Positions 1-8,624 are shown, counted from the stretch's first letter. The stretch is 35,011 bases of DNA from an uncultured Eubacteriales bacterium (GCA_900549725.1 URPL01000018.1:1-35011); one strand, 5' to 3'. The notes: generated by a model from the letters alone, not told the origin. A program made the numbers and translations.

Positions 1-32
1 CGACGCGAAAAAAGCCGAAAAAGAAGCCGCCC

Positions 33-60
33 TTGACTTTTTTATGCGGTGTGCTATACT
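33..60 (+). promoter_or_regulatory. Sigma-A promoter of the rubrerythrin gene
   Basis: TTGACT at 33-38 and TATACT at 55-60 are separated by 16 bases, and TGC directly before the -10 makes it an extended -10 promoter. The leader that follows carries a small GCGGC/GCCGC hairpin (72-76 with 81-85) before the ribosome site at 102-106. Bases 1-32 hold nothing I can assign; they may be the tail of an upstream gene. Confidence 0.75.
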
Positions 61-110
61 GAAAGCAAACGGCGGCGCATGCCGCAAAATCATATCAAAA
101 AAGGAGAACC

Positions 111-665
111 ATGCACATGAGCGAAAAGAAAAATCCTTATGCCGGAACCAAAACAGAGGAAAACCTTTTGCAGGCATTTGCGGGGGAATCCGGCGCGCGC
201 AACAAATATACGTTTTTTGCCTCCGTTGCGAAAAAGCAGGGGTATGAGCAGATTGCCTCCTTGTTTTTGAAAACGGCAGACAACGAAAAGGAGCACGCAA
301 AGCTTTGGCTCAAGGAGCTGTGCGGCATCGGCGATACGGCGGAAAATCTGCTTGCGGCAGCCGAGGGCGAAAACTACGAATGGACGGATATGTACGAGGG
401 CTTTGCAAAAACCGCGGAGGAGGAGGGCTTCCCCGCTCTTGCAAGAAAGTTCCGTCTGGTGGCGGCGATCGAAAAGCACCATGAGGAGCGCTATCGCGCG
501 CTTTTGCACAATGTCGAGACGGCAGCCGTGTTTGAAAAAAGCGAGGTCAAGGTGTGGGAATGCCGCAACTGCGGTCATATCGTCGTCGGCACGGCGGCGC
601 CGGAGGTCTGCCCCACCTGCAACCACCCGCAGAGCTATTTTGAAATCAACGCAAAAAATTACTGA
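111..665 (+). CDS. rbr: Rubrerythrin (peroxide-scavenging diiron/rubredoxin protein)
   Basis: Rubrerythrin reduces hydrogen peroxide to water in the cytoplasm of anaerobes, with electrons from rubredoxin or NADH-linked reductases. The 184-residue protein shows the standard plan. An N-terminal four-helix ferritin-like domain carries FAGES at 23-27 and the iron ligands E59..H62 and E121..H124. A C-terminal rubredoxin-like domain has CxxC pairs at C151/C154 and C167/C170. AGGAG (102-106) lies 4 bases before the ATG at 111 and 10 before a second in-frame ATG at 117, so the shorter 182-residue form is equally possible. The gene is monocistronic: it has its own extended -10 promoter and an intrinsic terminator. 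It fits the oxygen-sensitive Fe-S enzymes encoded next to it. The family call is near certain; only the start is open. Confidence 0.96.
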   Translation: MHMSEKKNPYAGTKTEENLLQAFAGESGARNKYTFFASVAKKQGYEQIASLFLKTADNEKEHAKLWLKELCGIGDTAENLLAAAEGENYEWTDMYEGFAKTAEEEGFPALARKFRLVAAIEKHHEERYRALLHNVETAAVFEKSEVKVWECRNCGHIVVGTAAPEVCPTCNHPQSYFEINAKNY

Positions 666-677
666 TTCTCTCTTCTC

Positions 678-711
678 AGTCGGCGCGCCGTAAAAGCGCG
701 CCGACTTTTTT
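678..711 (+). terminator. Intrinsic terminator of the rubrerythrin gene
   Basis: An 11-bp perfect stem (678-688 with 696-706), a 7-base loop and a run of six T form a textbook rho-independent terminator 13 bases after the stop codon. Confidence 0.93.
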
Positions 712-757
712 GCCCCGGTTTTGCCGCTGCGGTTTCCTGCACAATCCACTTTTTTAC

Positions 758-786
758 TTGCATTCGTTCATATTATATGGTAGAAT
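758..786 (+). promoter_or_regulatory. Promoter of the rnf operon
   Basis: TTGCAT (758-763), a 17-base spacer and TAGAAT (781-786), preceded by TGG as an extended -10. It lies about 90 bases before the rnfC start and after the rubrerythrin terminator, so it should drive rnfCDGEAB. Confidence 0.65.
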
Positions 787-876
787 AGCCGTATCAGGAC
801 AAAATTGCAGTTTCTGCAAAGCATTCCGACAGCATCTTCCAAAATTCATCCATTGAAAAAGAGAGGTGAGTCACGG

Positions 877-2244
877 ATGGCTCTGACATTCCGAGGCGGC
901 ACGCATGTGCGGGAATATAAAAACACCCGCGCCTGTCCGATTGAGGTCATGCCCGCCCCCGCGAAAGTTCGTCTTTCCATGTCCCAGCACATCGGCACCC
1001 CCTGCACCCCCTGCGTTTCGGTCGGTGATACCGTTTTGCGCGGGCAATGCATCGGCATTGTTGAGAGTGGGCTCGGCTGCCCCGTGCATGCAAGCGTCAG
1101 CGGTAAGGTGACGGCAATTTCGGAACAAACCGCTCCAAACGGCGGCAAGGTGCGCTATGTTGAAATTGAAAACGACGGCGCGGATCTTTCGGACCCCGCA
1201 ATCGCACCGACACAGGAAAAGCTGCGTGATCTTTCGGCGGAGCAAATTATCGAAAAAATTCGCTCTGCAGGCATTGTCGGCATGGGCGGCGCCATGTTTC
1301 CAACCTACGCAAAGCTCTCCTCGGCGCTTGGCAAGGCGGAGCATGTCGTTGTCAACTGCGCGGAATGCGAGCCGTTTATCACGGCAAACCATCGCCTGCT
1401 GCTCGAAAACCCGCAGGCGGTCATCGGCGGGCTGAAGATTCTTCTGCGCGCGCTCGGCGTGCGGCAGGGCGTGATCGCCGTGGAGGACAATAAGGCGGAC
1501 GCAATCCGCAAGCTACGGCATATGACAAAAGACTCTCCTCTGGTGCGCATCGCCGTATTAAAAACAAAATATCCGCAGGGCGACGAGCGCCAGCTCATCT
1601 ATGCTCTGAGCGGAAAAGAACTGCCCGCGGGCAGGCTGCCGGCGGACCTTGGCTATGTGATCTTCAATGCGGAGACCTGCGCCGCCGTCTACACGGCATT
1701 TACCGTCGGCGCACCGCTGACGCATCGCATCCTCACCTGTGACGGGGACTGTGTGCGCACACCGAAAAATCTTTTGGTGCCCATCGGTACCTCGCTGCGC
1801 GATGTGATTGCATTTTGCGGGGGGCTTTGCTCAAAGCCCAAAAAGATCATCAGCGGCGGACCGATGATGGGCGCGGCGCTTTGGGATGTTGATTCCCCCG
1901 TGACCAAGGGCACCTCCTCCGTTTTGGTGTTTTCCGAGAAGATGCTCCCGCGGGAGGATGCGCACGCCTGCTGTATTCGTTGCGGGCGCTGTGTGCACGG
2001 CTGCCCGATGCATCTGATGCCCGTATACGCGGCGCATTATGCAAAGCTCGGCGACTATGAAACGGCACAAAGCTATGATATCATGAGCTGCGTGGAATGC
2101 GGCACCTGTTCGTATAACTGCCCCGGCAATGTTCCCTTAGTTCAGTATATCCGCAAAGCAAAAGCGGAAATCCGCGAGCAAAAAAAGGCGCGCGAAGCCG
2201 CCTTGCGCGCGGCACAGACCGATGCAGGAGGTGACAAAGCATGA
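877..2244 (+). CDS. rnfC: RnfC, NADH-site subunit of the Rnf complex
   Basis: RnfC is the peripheral subunit of ferredoxin:NAD+ oxidoreductase (Rnf). It carries the NAD(H)/FMN site and two 4Fe-4S clusters and passes electrons between ferredoxin and NAD+ on the cytoplasmic face. The 455-residue protein has a glycine-rich motif GIVGMGGAMFP (132-142) and two cluster motifs, C366-x2-C-x2-C-x3-C376P and C405-x2-C-x2-C-x3-C415P. An in-frame ATG lies 72 bases upstream, but the ATG at 877 is chosen because GAGAGGTGAG (861-870) precedes it and MALTFRGGTH matches the usual RnfC N-terminus. It is the first gene of the operon and its stop overlaps the rnfD start (ATGA). The short Ala/Lys-rich tail lacks the long repeats of proteobacterial RnfC, as is usual in Clostridia. 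Confidence 0.96.
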   Translation: MALTFRGGTHVREYKNTRACPIEVMPAPAKVRLSMSQHIGTPCTPCVSVGDTVLRGQCIGIVESGLGCPVHASVSGKVTAISEQTAPNGGKVRYVEIENDGADLSDPAIAPTQEKLRDLSAEQIIEKIRSAGIVGMGGAMFPTYAKLSSALGKAEHVVVNCAECEPFITANHRLLLENPQAVIGGLKILLRALGVRQGVIAVEDNKADAIRKLRHMTKDSPLVRIAVLKTKYPQGDERQLIYALSGKELPAGRLPADLGYVIFNAETCAAVYTAFTVGAPLTHRILTCDGDCVRTPKNLLVPIGTSLRDVIAFCGGLCSKPKKIISGGPMMGAALWDVDSPVTKGTSSVLVFSEKMLPREDAHACCIRCGRCVHGCPMHLMPVYAAHYAKLGDYETAQSYDIMSCVECGTCSYNCPGNVPLVQYIRKAKAEIREQKKAREAALRAAQTDAGGDKA

Positions 2245-3305
2245 CAGAGCCCGAAAAAACCGCACCGGCAGAGCAAACCGTCTCCGCAGCCCCGCAGCAA
2301 ACCGCGGAAATTTCCTATCCCGCGCTGCTCACCGTTTCCTCCTCCCCGCACCTGAAAAATACGGATACCACACGCTCTTTGATGCTGGATGTCATCATTG
2401 CGCTGCTGCCCGCCTTTGCCTTTTCAATCTATGCGTTCGGGCTGCGCTCCGCCAGCGTAACGCTGCTTTGCGTTGTTTTTTGCGTGCTGTTTGAATTTCT
2501 GTTTGAAAAGCTCCTGCACCGCCCCGTTACAATCGGCGATCTCTCGGCTGTGGTCACGGGGCTGATTCTTGCATTTAACCTGCCCGCCTCCGTCCCGCTG
2601 TGGATGCCCGTCATCGGCGCGTTTTTTGCGATCGTGGTCGCAAAGCAGTTATACGGCGGCATCGGCAAAAACATCATGAATCCCGCGCTGTGCGCCCGCG
2701 TGTTTCTCACGCTGGCGTGGCCGAGCCATATGGCGCTGTTCACAACGCCCCTGCGGGACAGGCTCTCCCCGCTTTCCGTCACGCTTGTGGATGTCACGGC
2801 GAGCGCCACCCCGCTGCAAACGCTGAAAAGCGGAGCATTGCCGCAGCAATCGCTGCTTGATCTGTTTCTCGGAAACATGGGCGGGTGCCTTGGCGAGGTC
2901 AGTGCGCTCCTGCTGCTTGCGGGCGGCGTTTATCTTCTGATCCGCCGCGTGATCACCTGGCACACCCCCGCAGCCTTTCTCGGCACGGTCGCCGTACTTT
3001 GCTATGTTTTCCCGCGCGGCAATGCCGACCGACTTGATTTTATGCTGGCAGAGCTGCTCTGCGGCGGGCTGATTCTGGGCGCCGTTTATATGGCGACGGA
3101 TTATGCCACCACCCCTCTGACCCCTATGGGCAGGATTCTGTTCGGCGTCGGCTGCGGCGCCATTACGGTGCTGATTCGGTACTTCGGCACCTATCCCGAG
3201 GGCGTTTCCTTTGCAATTCTGATCATGAATACCTTTGTCTACTATCTGGAAAAAGCGACAAAACCGCGGAAATTCGGAGGACGGACCCATGGAAAAAAAG
3301 TCTGA
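2241..3305 (+). CDS. rnfD: RnfD, membrane flavoprotein subunit of Rnf
   Basis: RnfD is an integral-membrane subunit of Rnf, related to NqrB, with covalently bound FMN. The 354-residue protein has a polar N-terminal extension of about 30 residues and then multiple hydrophobic helices. DVTASATPLQTL (184-195) matches the flavinylation site; by homology the phosphoester-linked threonine would be T190. The C-terminal block TDYATTPLTPMGR is also typical. The start ATG overlaps the rnfC stop and sits behind GGAGGTGAC, so translation is probably coupled. The end overlaps rnfG by 17 bases. Like RnfG, it needs a flavin transferase (ApbE), which is not encoded in this window. Confidence 0.95.
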   Translation: MTEPEKTAPAEQTVSAAPQQTAEISYPALLTVSSSPHLKNTDTTRSLMLDVIIALLPAFAFSIYAFGLRSASVTLLCVVFCVLFEFLFEKLLHRPVTIGDLSAVVTGLILAFNLPASVPLWMPVIGAFFAIVVAKQLYGGIGKNIMNPALCARVFLTLAWPSHMALFTTPLRDRLSPLSVTLVDVTASATPLQTLKSGALPQQSLLDLFLGNMGGCLGEVSALLLLAGGVYLLIRRVITWHTPAAFLGTVAVLCYVFPRGNADRLDFMLAELLCGGLILGAVYMATDYATTPLTPMGRILFGVGCGAITVLIRYFGTYPEGVSFAILIMNTFVYYLEKATKPRKFGGRTHGKKV

Positions 3306-3849
3306 CGCCGCACGCTCGGTTCTGAAAACCGGAGCCGTTTTGCTCATCATCTCCGCCGTCATTGCGTTTTTGCTTGCCTTTGTCAACGGAGTGACCGAGC
3401 CTGTGATCGAAAAGAATGAGCAGGCGGAAAAAACCGCCGCCATCGCCGAGATTTTCCCTTCGGCGGACAAAACAACGCTGAGCGATTACCAAAGCGGAGG
3501 CGTTACCGAGCTTTATGTCGTCTCCGAAGGAGAAACGCTGCTCGGCTATTGCTGCACCGTTGCGGAAAGCGGCTTTTCCGATCAGATCACCATGATGATC
3601 GGCATCACGCCGCAGCTTTCCGTCGCCTCCGTCAAAATCCTTTCCATTTCCGACACGCCCGGCATTGGGTTAAAGGTACAGGATGGGGCATATCTTGCGC
3701 AATATGAGGGAAAGACAAATACCGATGCGAATGATCTCATCATCACCGGCGCAACCTATTCTTCCAAAGCCGTCCGGGCGGGCGCGGCGGATGCGCTCAA
3801 GGCCTGCGCGGCATATGCACAGCTAAGCGGAGGTGCGGAGCATGAATAA
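3289..3849 (+). CDS. rnfG: RnfG, extracytoplasmic covalent-FMN subunit of Rnf
   Basis: RnfG is the NqrC-like subunit that carries covalent FMN on the outer face of the membrane. The 186-residue protein has one N-terminal membrane anchor (about 12-34) and an FMN-binding domain. TGATYSSKAV contains the flavinylation motif; T156 is the expected attachment residue. ATG 3289 follows GGAGG at 3276-3280 with an 8-base spacer; an upstream in-frame ATG at 3235 lies deep inside rnfD and has no such site. It overlaps rnfE by 8 bases, so the operon is tightly packed. Confidence 0.94.
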   Translation: MEKKSDAARSVLKTGAVLLIISAVIAFLLAFVNGVTEPVIEKNEQAEKTAAIAEIFPSADKTTLSDYQSGGVTELYVVSEGETLLGYCCTVAESGFSDQITMMIGITPQLSVASVKILSISDTPGIGLKVQDGAYLAQYEGKTNTDANDLIITGATYSSKAVRAGAADALKACAAYAQLSGGAEHE

Positions 3850-4510
3850 ATACTTAAAACAGCTCAAAGAGAGCGCCGTCGACCAAAACCCGACCTTTGT
3901 GCAGTTGCTTGGCATGTGCCCGACTCTGGCGACGACGACCTCCGTTTCCAACGCGATCGGCATGGGGCTTGCCGCAACGGCGGTTTTGTGCTGCTCCAAT
4001 CTGTTTATTTCCCTTTTGCGCAAATTTATTCCAAAGCAGATCCGCATCGTTTCCTATATCATTATCATTTCCGGCTTTGTCACGGCGGTGGAGCTGCTGA
4101 TGCATGCCTATCTGCCCGCGCTGTATTCGGCGCTCGGCATTTACATTCCTCTTATCGTTGTCAACTGCATCATCCTTGCCCGCGCGGAAGCGTTTGCCTC
4201 CAAAAACAAGCCCCTGCCCTCCGTTTTGGACGGGCTCGGCATGGGGCTCGGCTTCACGGGCGCGCTGTGCATTATCGCCTTTGTGCGTGAACTGCTCGGC
4301 AACGGCACCGTGCTCGGCTTCAAAATTCCTTTGTATGAGCCGGCAGTGATTTTCGTGCTGCCCGCCGGCGCATTTTTGACCCTTGGCATGCTCCTTGCTT
4401 TGATTCAATGGATGCGCGCCCGCGCGCAAAAACGCCGCGCCGCCGCAGCTGAGGCGGCAAATATCGCCCCCACACAGGAAAAAACGGAACAGGAGGGTGA
4501 GCGCATATGA
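3842..4510 (+). CDS. rnfE: RnfE, membrane subunit of Rnf
   Basis: RnfE (NqrD-like) and RnfA are homologous six-helix membrane proteins that form the ion-translocating core of Rnf. The 222-residue protein opens with MNKYLKQLKES and then NPTFVQLLGMCPTLA (18-32), the family signature with a conserved membrane cysteine involved in metal or Fe-S binding. Six hydrophobic segments follow, then a charged Ala/Arg/Glu tail. ATG 3842 is chosen because GGAGG (3829-3833) precedes it with an 8-base spacer; a GTG at 3833 is part of that site. Its end overlaps rnfA in an ATGA junction. Confidence 0.94.
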   Translation: MNKYLKQLKESAVDQNPTFVQLLGMCPTLATTTSVSNAIGMGLAATAVLCCSNLFISLLRKFIPKQIRIVSYIIIISGFVTAVELLMHAYLPALYSALGIYIPLIVVNCIILARAEAFASKNKPLPSVLDGLGMGLGFTGALCIIAFVRELLGNGTVLGFKIPLYEPAVIFVLPAGAFLTLGMLLALIQWMRARAQKRRAAAAEAANIAPTQEKTEQEGERI

Positions 4511-5097
4511 ATGAATTTATTTCCATTCTGCTTTTGATGTTCACGGCGATTCTTGCGGAAAACTTCATTTTTGCAAAGTTTTACGGAATCTGCCCGTTTC
4601 TCGGCGTTTCCGAAAAGCCGGATACGGCGCTGGGCATGGGGCTTGCCGTTACCTTTGTCATCACGCTCTCCAGCGCCGCCACCTGGGTGATCTACACCTA
4701 TGTGCTCCTGCCGCTGCAGCTTGCCTATCTCAAAACCGTCGCCTTTATCCTCATTATTGCAGCTCTTGTGCAGCTCATTGAGATGTTTTTGCGGCGGTAT
4801 ATTCCCGCGCTGTATCAGGCGCTTGGCATTTATCTGCCGCTGATCACGACAAACTGCGCCGTGCTCGGCGTAGCGCTGCTCAACATTCAAAAAGAATATA
4901 CCTTTGTCTATTCCGTTGCCTACGGCTTTGCATCCGCAATCGGCTTTCTCTTTGCCATTGTCCTGTTTGCGGGCGTTCGGATGCGGCTGCGCCTTGCCGA
5001 CCCGCCCAAGGCCTTTGCAGGGCTGCCGCTTGTGCTCATCACCGCAGGGCTGATTGCCATGGCGTTTTCCGGCTTTTCCGGAATCCGCTTTGCCTGA
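4507..5097 (+). CDS. rnfA: RnfA, membrane subunit of Rnf
   Basis: RnfA (NqrE-like) pairs with RnfE in the membrane core of Rnf. In the family the two are inserted in opposite orientation and share an Fe-S centre in mid-membrane. The 196-residue length is typical. The segment ENFIFAKFYGICPFLGVS (18-35) carries the conserved cysteine, and LPLITTNCAVLG contains the second. Six hydrophobic helices are visible. The start overlaps the rnfE stop (ATGA at 4507-4510), and GGAGGGTGAG just before it serves as the ribosome site, so the two partners are probably made in a 1:1 ratio. Confidence 0.95.
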   Translation: MNEFISILLLMFTAILAENFIFAKFYGICPFLGVSEKPDTALGMGLAVTFVITLSSAATWVIYTYVLLPLQLAYLKTVAFILIIAALVQLIEMFLRRYIPALYQALGIYLPLITTNCAVLGVALLNIQKEYTFVYSVAYGFASAIGFLFAIVLFAGVRMRLRLADPPKAFAGLPLVLITAGLIAMAFSGFSGIRFA

Positions 5098-5112
5098 TGG
5101 GGAGGTGGATGT

Positions 5113-5919
5113 ATGTTCTCTGCACAGCTTTGGCAAAATATCCTCGGCGCAACCCTCTTCTTTCTGCTGCTCGGCGCGGTCGTCGGCATACTGCTTGCGA
5201 TTGCCGACCGCCTCTTTGCCGTAAAGCAGGATGAACGCATTCCCAAAATTATCGACTGTCTGCCCGGCGCAAACTGCGGCGGCTGCGGCTATTCCGGCTG
5301 CGCCGCCTGCGCACAGGCCATTGTAAACGGACAGGCAAAGGTGAACGCCTGTCCCGTGGGCGGCGAAGCTGCTGCAAATGCGATTGCCGCCGTGATGGGC
5401 GTCAGCGCGGAAAAGGCTGCGCGCCGCCGCGCGCAGATTCTCTGCTGCGGCACGAGCGATGCCGCAAAGCTGAAATACCGCTATGTAGGCGCGCAGGACT
5501 GTGCCGCCGCAAACCGCATCGGTGGGGGCGCAAAGGCATGCCCAAACGGCTGCATCGGGCTTGGCAGCTGCAGCGTGATCTGCCCGTTCCATGCAATTGA
5601 GATAAAGAACGGCATCGCCGCGGTAAACGCCGAAAAATGTCAGGGCTGCGGTCTGTGCGCCGATGTCTGCCCTAAGCACATTATCCGCATGATTCCGTGG
5701 GAGGCAAAGTATGTCGTCGGCTGCTCCTCTGCGGAAAAGGGCACGCTGACCCGCTCCGTCTGCACGGCAGGGTGCATCGGCTGCCGTTTGTGCGAGAAAA
5801 AATGCCCCGTGCAGGCAATCCGCGCGGACGGCTTTTTGGCAAAAATCGATTATGACGCCTGCACAGGCTGCGGCGCCTGTGCAAATGCCTGCCCGCGCGG
5901 GATCATCCGCGCGCTGTAG
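5113..5919 (+). CDS. rnfB: RnfB, polyferredoxin subunit of Rnf
   Basis: RnfB accepts electrons from reduced ferredoxin and feeds them into the complex. The 268-residue protein has an N-terminal membrane helix (about 9-31) and a 4Fe-4S domain with ligands C55, C58, C63 and C80 in PGANCGGCGYSGC. A cysteine-rich block follows with successive ferredoxin-like motifs, including CQGCGLCADVCPKH, CIGCRLCEKKCPVQ and CTGCGACANACPRG. The start follows GGGGAGGTGG. It is the last gene of the clostridial order C-D-G-E-A-B. Only 79 bases separate it from the transketolase pair and no terminator lies between, so some read-through is likely. Confidence 0.96.
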   Translation: MFSAQLWQNILGATLFFLLLGAVVGILLAIADRLFAVKQDERIPKIIDCLPGANCGGCGYSGCAACAQAIVNGQAKVNACPVGGEAAANAIAAVMGVSAEKAARRRAQILCCGTSDAAKLKYRYVGAQDCAAANRIGGGAKACPNGCIGLGSCSVICPFHAIEIKNGIAAVNAEKCQGCGLCADVCPKHIIRMIPWEAKYVVGCSSAEKGTLTRSVCTAGCIGCRLCEKKCPVQAIRADGFLAKIDYDACTGCGACANACPRGIIRAL

Positions 5920-5998
5920 CTTTTTGTTTTGCCCCCCGCCGCGGTGCGACACGCCGCGCGGACCGCAAATAAATTCACCCCAAAGAAAGGACAAACTC

Positions 5999-6832
5999 AT
6001 GAACCAAGAGCTTCAAAAAACGCTGCACAATACAGCGACAAACATTCGGCTCGGCGCCCTGGAAGGCGTTTACAACGCTTCCTCAGGACACCCGGGCGGC
6101 TCCCTCTCCATTGCAGAGATTTTGGCATACCTGTATTTCAAAGAAATGCATATCGACCCGAAAAACCCAAAGGATCCGGATCGCGACCGCTTTGTGCTTT
6201 CCAAAGGGCATTGCGCCCCCGCGCTGTATGCGGCGCTCGCCCTGCGCGGCTATTTTCCCACAGAAGATTTAAAAACCCTGCGCCATATCGACAGCTATTT
6301 GCAGGGACACCCCGATATGAAGCACATTCCCGGTATTGATATGAGCACGGGCTCGCTCGGCCTCGGCATTTCCGCCGCCTGCGGCATGGCGCTCGGCGCA
6401 AAGCTTGACAATGCCTCCTGGAGAGTTTATACGATTCTGGGCGACGGCGAGATTGAAGAGGGACAGGTTTGGGAAGCAGCCATGTTTGCCGCCCATTACC
6501 GCCTTTCCAATCTGCTTGCCTTTGTCGATGTCAACGGGCTGCAGATTGACGGCGCCACAAAGGATGTAATGAATTCCGCCCCGCTGACCGAAAAATTCGC
6601 AGCGTTCGGCTGGCACGTGATCAATATCGACGCGCATTCCCTGGATGCAATCGAAACGGCTTGCGAAGAAGCCAAAACCGTTACGGATCGCCCCACGGTG
6701 ATCCTTGCACACTCCGTCAAGGGCAAAGGCGTTTCCTTCATGGAAAACGCGGTCAACTGGCACGGCGCCGCTCCGAAAAAAGAGCAGTATGAGCTTGCCG
6801 TTGCCGAGCTGAATCAACAATTTTGGAACTGA
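5999..6832 (+). CDS. Transketolase, N-terminal (thiamine diphosphate) subunit
   Basis: This is the first half of a transketolase split over two genes, which moves two-carbon units between pentose-phosphate sugars. The 277-residue protein contains HPGGSLS (31-37), the KGH motif (69-71) and the thiamine diphosphate motif from GDG (148-150) to N179. ATG 5999 follows AAAGG with an 8-base spacer; upstream open frame in the same phase lies inside rnfB and is ignored. Split transketolases are common in Clostridia and archaea. The pyrimidine-binding half follows after 14 bases. A DXS-like role is unlikely because both parts match the transketolase subfamily. Confidence 0.93.
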   Translation: MNQELQKTLHNTATNIRLGALEGVYNASSGHPGGSLSIAEILAYLYFKEMHIDPKNPKDPDRDRFVLSKGHCAPALYAALALRGYFPTEDLKTLRHIDSYLQGHPDMKHIPGIDMSTGSLGLGISAACGMALGAKLDNASWRVYTILGDGEIEEGQVWEAAMFAAHYRLSNLLAFVDVNGLQIDGATKDVMNSAPLTEKFAAFGWHVINIDAHSLDAIETACEEAKTVTDRPTVILAHSVKGKGVSFMENAVNWHGAAPKKEQYELAVAELNQQFWN

Positions 6833-6846
6833 GGAGGAATGGTTCG

Positions 6847-7794
6847 ATGGCAGACAGAATTGCAACCAGAGAAGCATACGGCCGTGCCCTTGAGGAATTC
6901 GGCGCAAAATATGAAAACCTTGTCGTCTTTGACGCCGACCTTGCCGAGGCGACAAAAACCGTTTATTTTAAGAAAAAATATCCGCAGCGCCATTTTGACT
7001 GCGGCATTGCCGAGGGAAATATGGTCGTTGCCGCCGCCGGTATGTCCACAACGGGCAAAATCCCCTTTGTCAGCTCCTTTGCCATGTTTGTGGCGGGGCG
7101 CGCCTTTGAGCAGGTGCGCAATATGATCGGATACCCGCATCTGAATGTCAAGCTCGGCGCAACGCACGGCGGCATCACCGTCGGCGAAGACGGTGCAACG
7201 CACCAGGCGCTGGAGGATTTCGGTGCCATGCGCATGATTCCCGGCATGACCGTCATCTGCCCGGCAGACGCCACCGCTGCGCGCGCAGCCGTTGAAGCGG
7301 CAATTGAATATGTCGGCCCGGTGTATCTGCGCTTCGGCCGCTATGCAACGCCTGTTCTGTATGACAGCTCCTATCGCTTTGAAATCGGCAAGGGGCGCGT
7401 GCTGAGCGACGGCGAGGATTGCACCGTGATTGCAAACGGCGTGATGGTGGAGCAGGCGCTGCTTGCAAAAGAGCTGCTTGCAAAAGACGGCATTTCCGCG
7501 CGCATTATCGATATGCCAACCATTAAACCGCTCGACAAAGCGCTTGTGCTTGAAAGCGCTGCAAAAACCGGCGCCCTTGTCACCGCGGAGGAGCATAACA
7601 TCATCGGCGGGCTCGGCAGCGCCGTGGCTGAGGTGCTGTGCGAGAATTTGCCGTGCCCGATGCAGCGCGTCGGCGTGGAGGATTCGTTCGGCCGCAGCGG
7701 CACGGTGCCCGCACTCATGGAACTGTACGGGCTCACCGCCGCACATATCGCCGCAAAGGCAAAAGCCGCCGTTGCGCAAAAGAAAAACAGCTGA
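6847..7794 (+). CDS. Transketolase, C-terminal (pyrimidine-binding) subunit
   Basis: This is the second half of the split transketolase, 315 residues, supplying the Pyr domain and the C-terminal domain. Visible motifs are FDADLAEATKT near the start, the catalytic-glutamate segment FDCGIAEGNMV, and ATHGGITVGEDGATHQA, followed by the Rossmann-like C-terminal domain. ATG 6847 lies 10 bases after the AGGAGG that overlaps the stop of the first subunit; an in-frame ATG at 6823 lies inside that gene and is not used. The pair would make a heterotetramer equal to a full-length homodimer. A bidirectional terminator follows. Confidence 0.93.
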   Translation: MADRIATREAYGRALEEFGAKYENLVVFDADLAEATKTVYFKKKYPQRHFDCGIAEGNMVVAAAGMSTTGKIPFVSSFAMFVAGRAFEQVRNMIGYPHLNVKLGATHGGITVGEDGATHQALEDFGAMRMIPGMTVICPADATAARAAVEAAIEYVGPVYLRFGRYATPVLYDSSYRFEIGKGRVLSDGEDCTVIANGVMVEQALLAKELLAKDGISARIIDMPTIKPLDKALVLESAAKTGALVTAEEHNIIGGLGSAVAEVLCENLPCPMQRVGVEDSFGRSGTVPALMELYGLTAAHIAAKAKAAVAQKKNS

Positions 7795-7810
7795 TAGCAA
7801 TGCTAAAACA

Positions 7811-7854
7811 AAACGCAGGATTTTTTGCTTTCCCGCAAAAATCCTGCGTTTTTT
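7811..7854. terminator. Bidirectional terminator between convergent genes
   Basis: A long hairpin (7811-7828 with 7835-7850, one bulged base) is flanked by A-rich sequence on the left and T6 on the right. It can stop transcription from the transketolase pair on the plus strand and from the hydrolase gene on the minus strand, whose stop codon lies at its right edge. Confidence 0.88.
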
Positions 7855-8488
7855 ATGCATGTCTTGAAAAATAGGGGTTTTCGAGCAGCTCCGCTGCAAG
7901 GGTCGTTCTGTCCCCGTGCCCTGGATATACCAAAATCGGCTCCTTTACCCCTTTCCCCAGCACCCGCAGCTTTGCAAGGCTGCTTTCCATTGCCGCCTTG
8001 TCTCCGCCCGGAAAATCCGTGCGCCCGATGCTGCGGCACATCAGCGTGTCTCCCGAAAAAAGCGCGTTTTCACACAAATAGCAGCAGCTTCCGGGGGAAT
8101 GCCCCGGGGTTTCGATCACGGTGATCGGCGTTTTGCCGAGACGGAGAATATCGCCGTCGCGCACCGTGCCGTCGTAGGGCACCGCGTCGCACGGGATGCG
8201 AAAATATGCGCCGAGATTTTTTGTGCCGCTTGCAAGCATCGGCGCATCCGCCCCCTGCACAATGACCCTTGCACCCGTTGCGGCGCGCAGCGCAGCCGCC
8301 CCGCCGATGTGATCGAAATGCCCGTGCGTGAGCAGCAGGTATTTCAAGTTTCTGCCGCGCACAAACGCCTGCATGCGCTCATCATATACGGCGCAATCCA
8401 CAAGCGCCGATTCACCGCTTTCTTCCTCGGTGAGTAAATAGCAGTTGTTCTGCAATATTCCGAATACGCCGCTTTCCACTCTGATCAA
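7853..8488 (-). CDS. Metallo-beta-lactamase-fold hydrolase (glyoxalase II-like)
   Basis: A cytoplasmic metal-dependent hydrolase of the glyoxalase II-like branch of the metallo-beta-lactamase superfamily; the substrate is not known, thioesters being typical. The 211-residue protein shows the metal motif THGHFDH (H55, H57, D59, H60), then ETPGHSPGS, FSGDTL, GRTDFPGGD and YPGHGDRTT, a complete ligand set. The start is probably the TTG at 8486-8488, preceded by AAGGGGAC; no ATG is suitably placed. It has a near-perfect promoter (8515-8543) back to back with that of the CCA-adding enzyme gene. The family is sure, the substrate open. Confidence 0.9.
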   Translation of the reverse strand: MIRVESGVFGILQNNCYLLTEEESGESALVDCAVYDERMQAFVRGRNLKYLLLTHGHFDHIGGAAALRAATGARVIVQGADAPMLASGTKNLGAYFRIPCDAVPYDGTVRDGDILRLGKTPITVIETPGHSPGSCCYLCENALFSGDTLMCRSIGRTDFPGGDKAAMESSLAKLRVLGKGVKEPILVYPGHGDRTTLAAELLENPYFSRHA

Positions 8489-8514
8489 AGCTATCGTCCC
8501 CTTTTCTTCGCACC

Positions 8515-8543
8515 ATTATAGCATGCGGCAAGTGCGGTGTCAA
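8515..8543 (-). promoter_or_regulatory. Consensus promoter of the MBL-fold hydrolase gene
   Basis: On the minus strand TTGACA (8543-8538), a 17-base spacer and TATAAT (8520-8515) match the sigma-A consensus exactly, and TGC before the -10 adds an extended element. The start codon is about 27 bases downstream. Confidence 0.88.
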
Positions 8544-8570
8544 TGCAAAGAGTGGCGCTGCTGATTCATC

Positions 8571-8598
8571 TTGCTTTTTTGCAGGCGCATGGTATAAT
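8571..8598 (+). promoter_or_regulatory. Promoter of the CCA-adding enzyme gene
   Basis: TTGCTT (8571-8576), a 16-base spacer and TATAAT (8593-8598) with TGG before it. It is divergent from the hydrolase promoter, with the two -35 elements 27 bases apart. Confidence 0.8.
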
Positions 8599-8624
8599 AA
8601 ATACAGAAGAAAGGGGGGAGCGGC

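Noticed and set aside
5920..5998. Terminator between rnfB and the transketolase genes
   Set aside because: GC-rich partial palindromes occur, but no stable stem followed by a T run.
4405..6000. A long minus-strand frame opposite rnfE, rnfA and rnfB
   Set aside because: Antisense to three certain Rnf genes; no start signal or motif.
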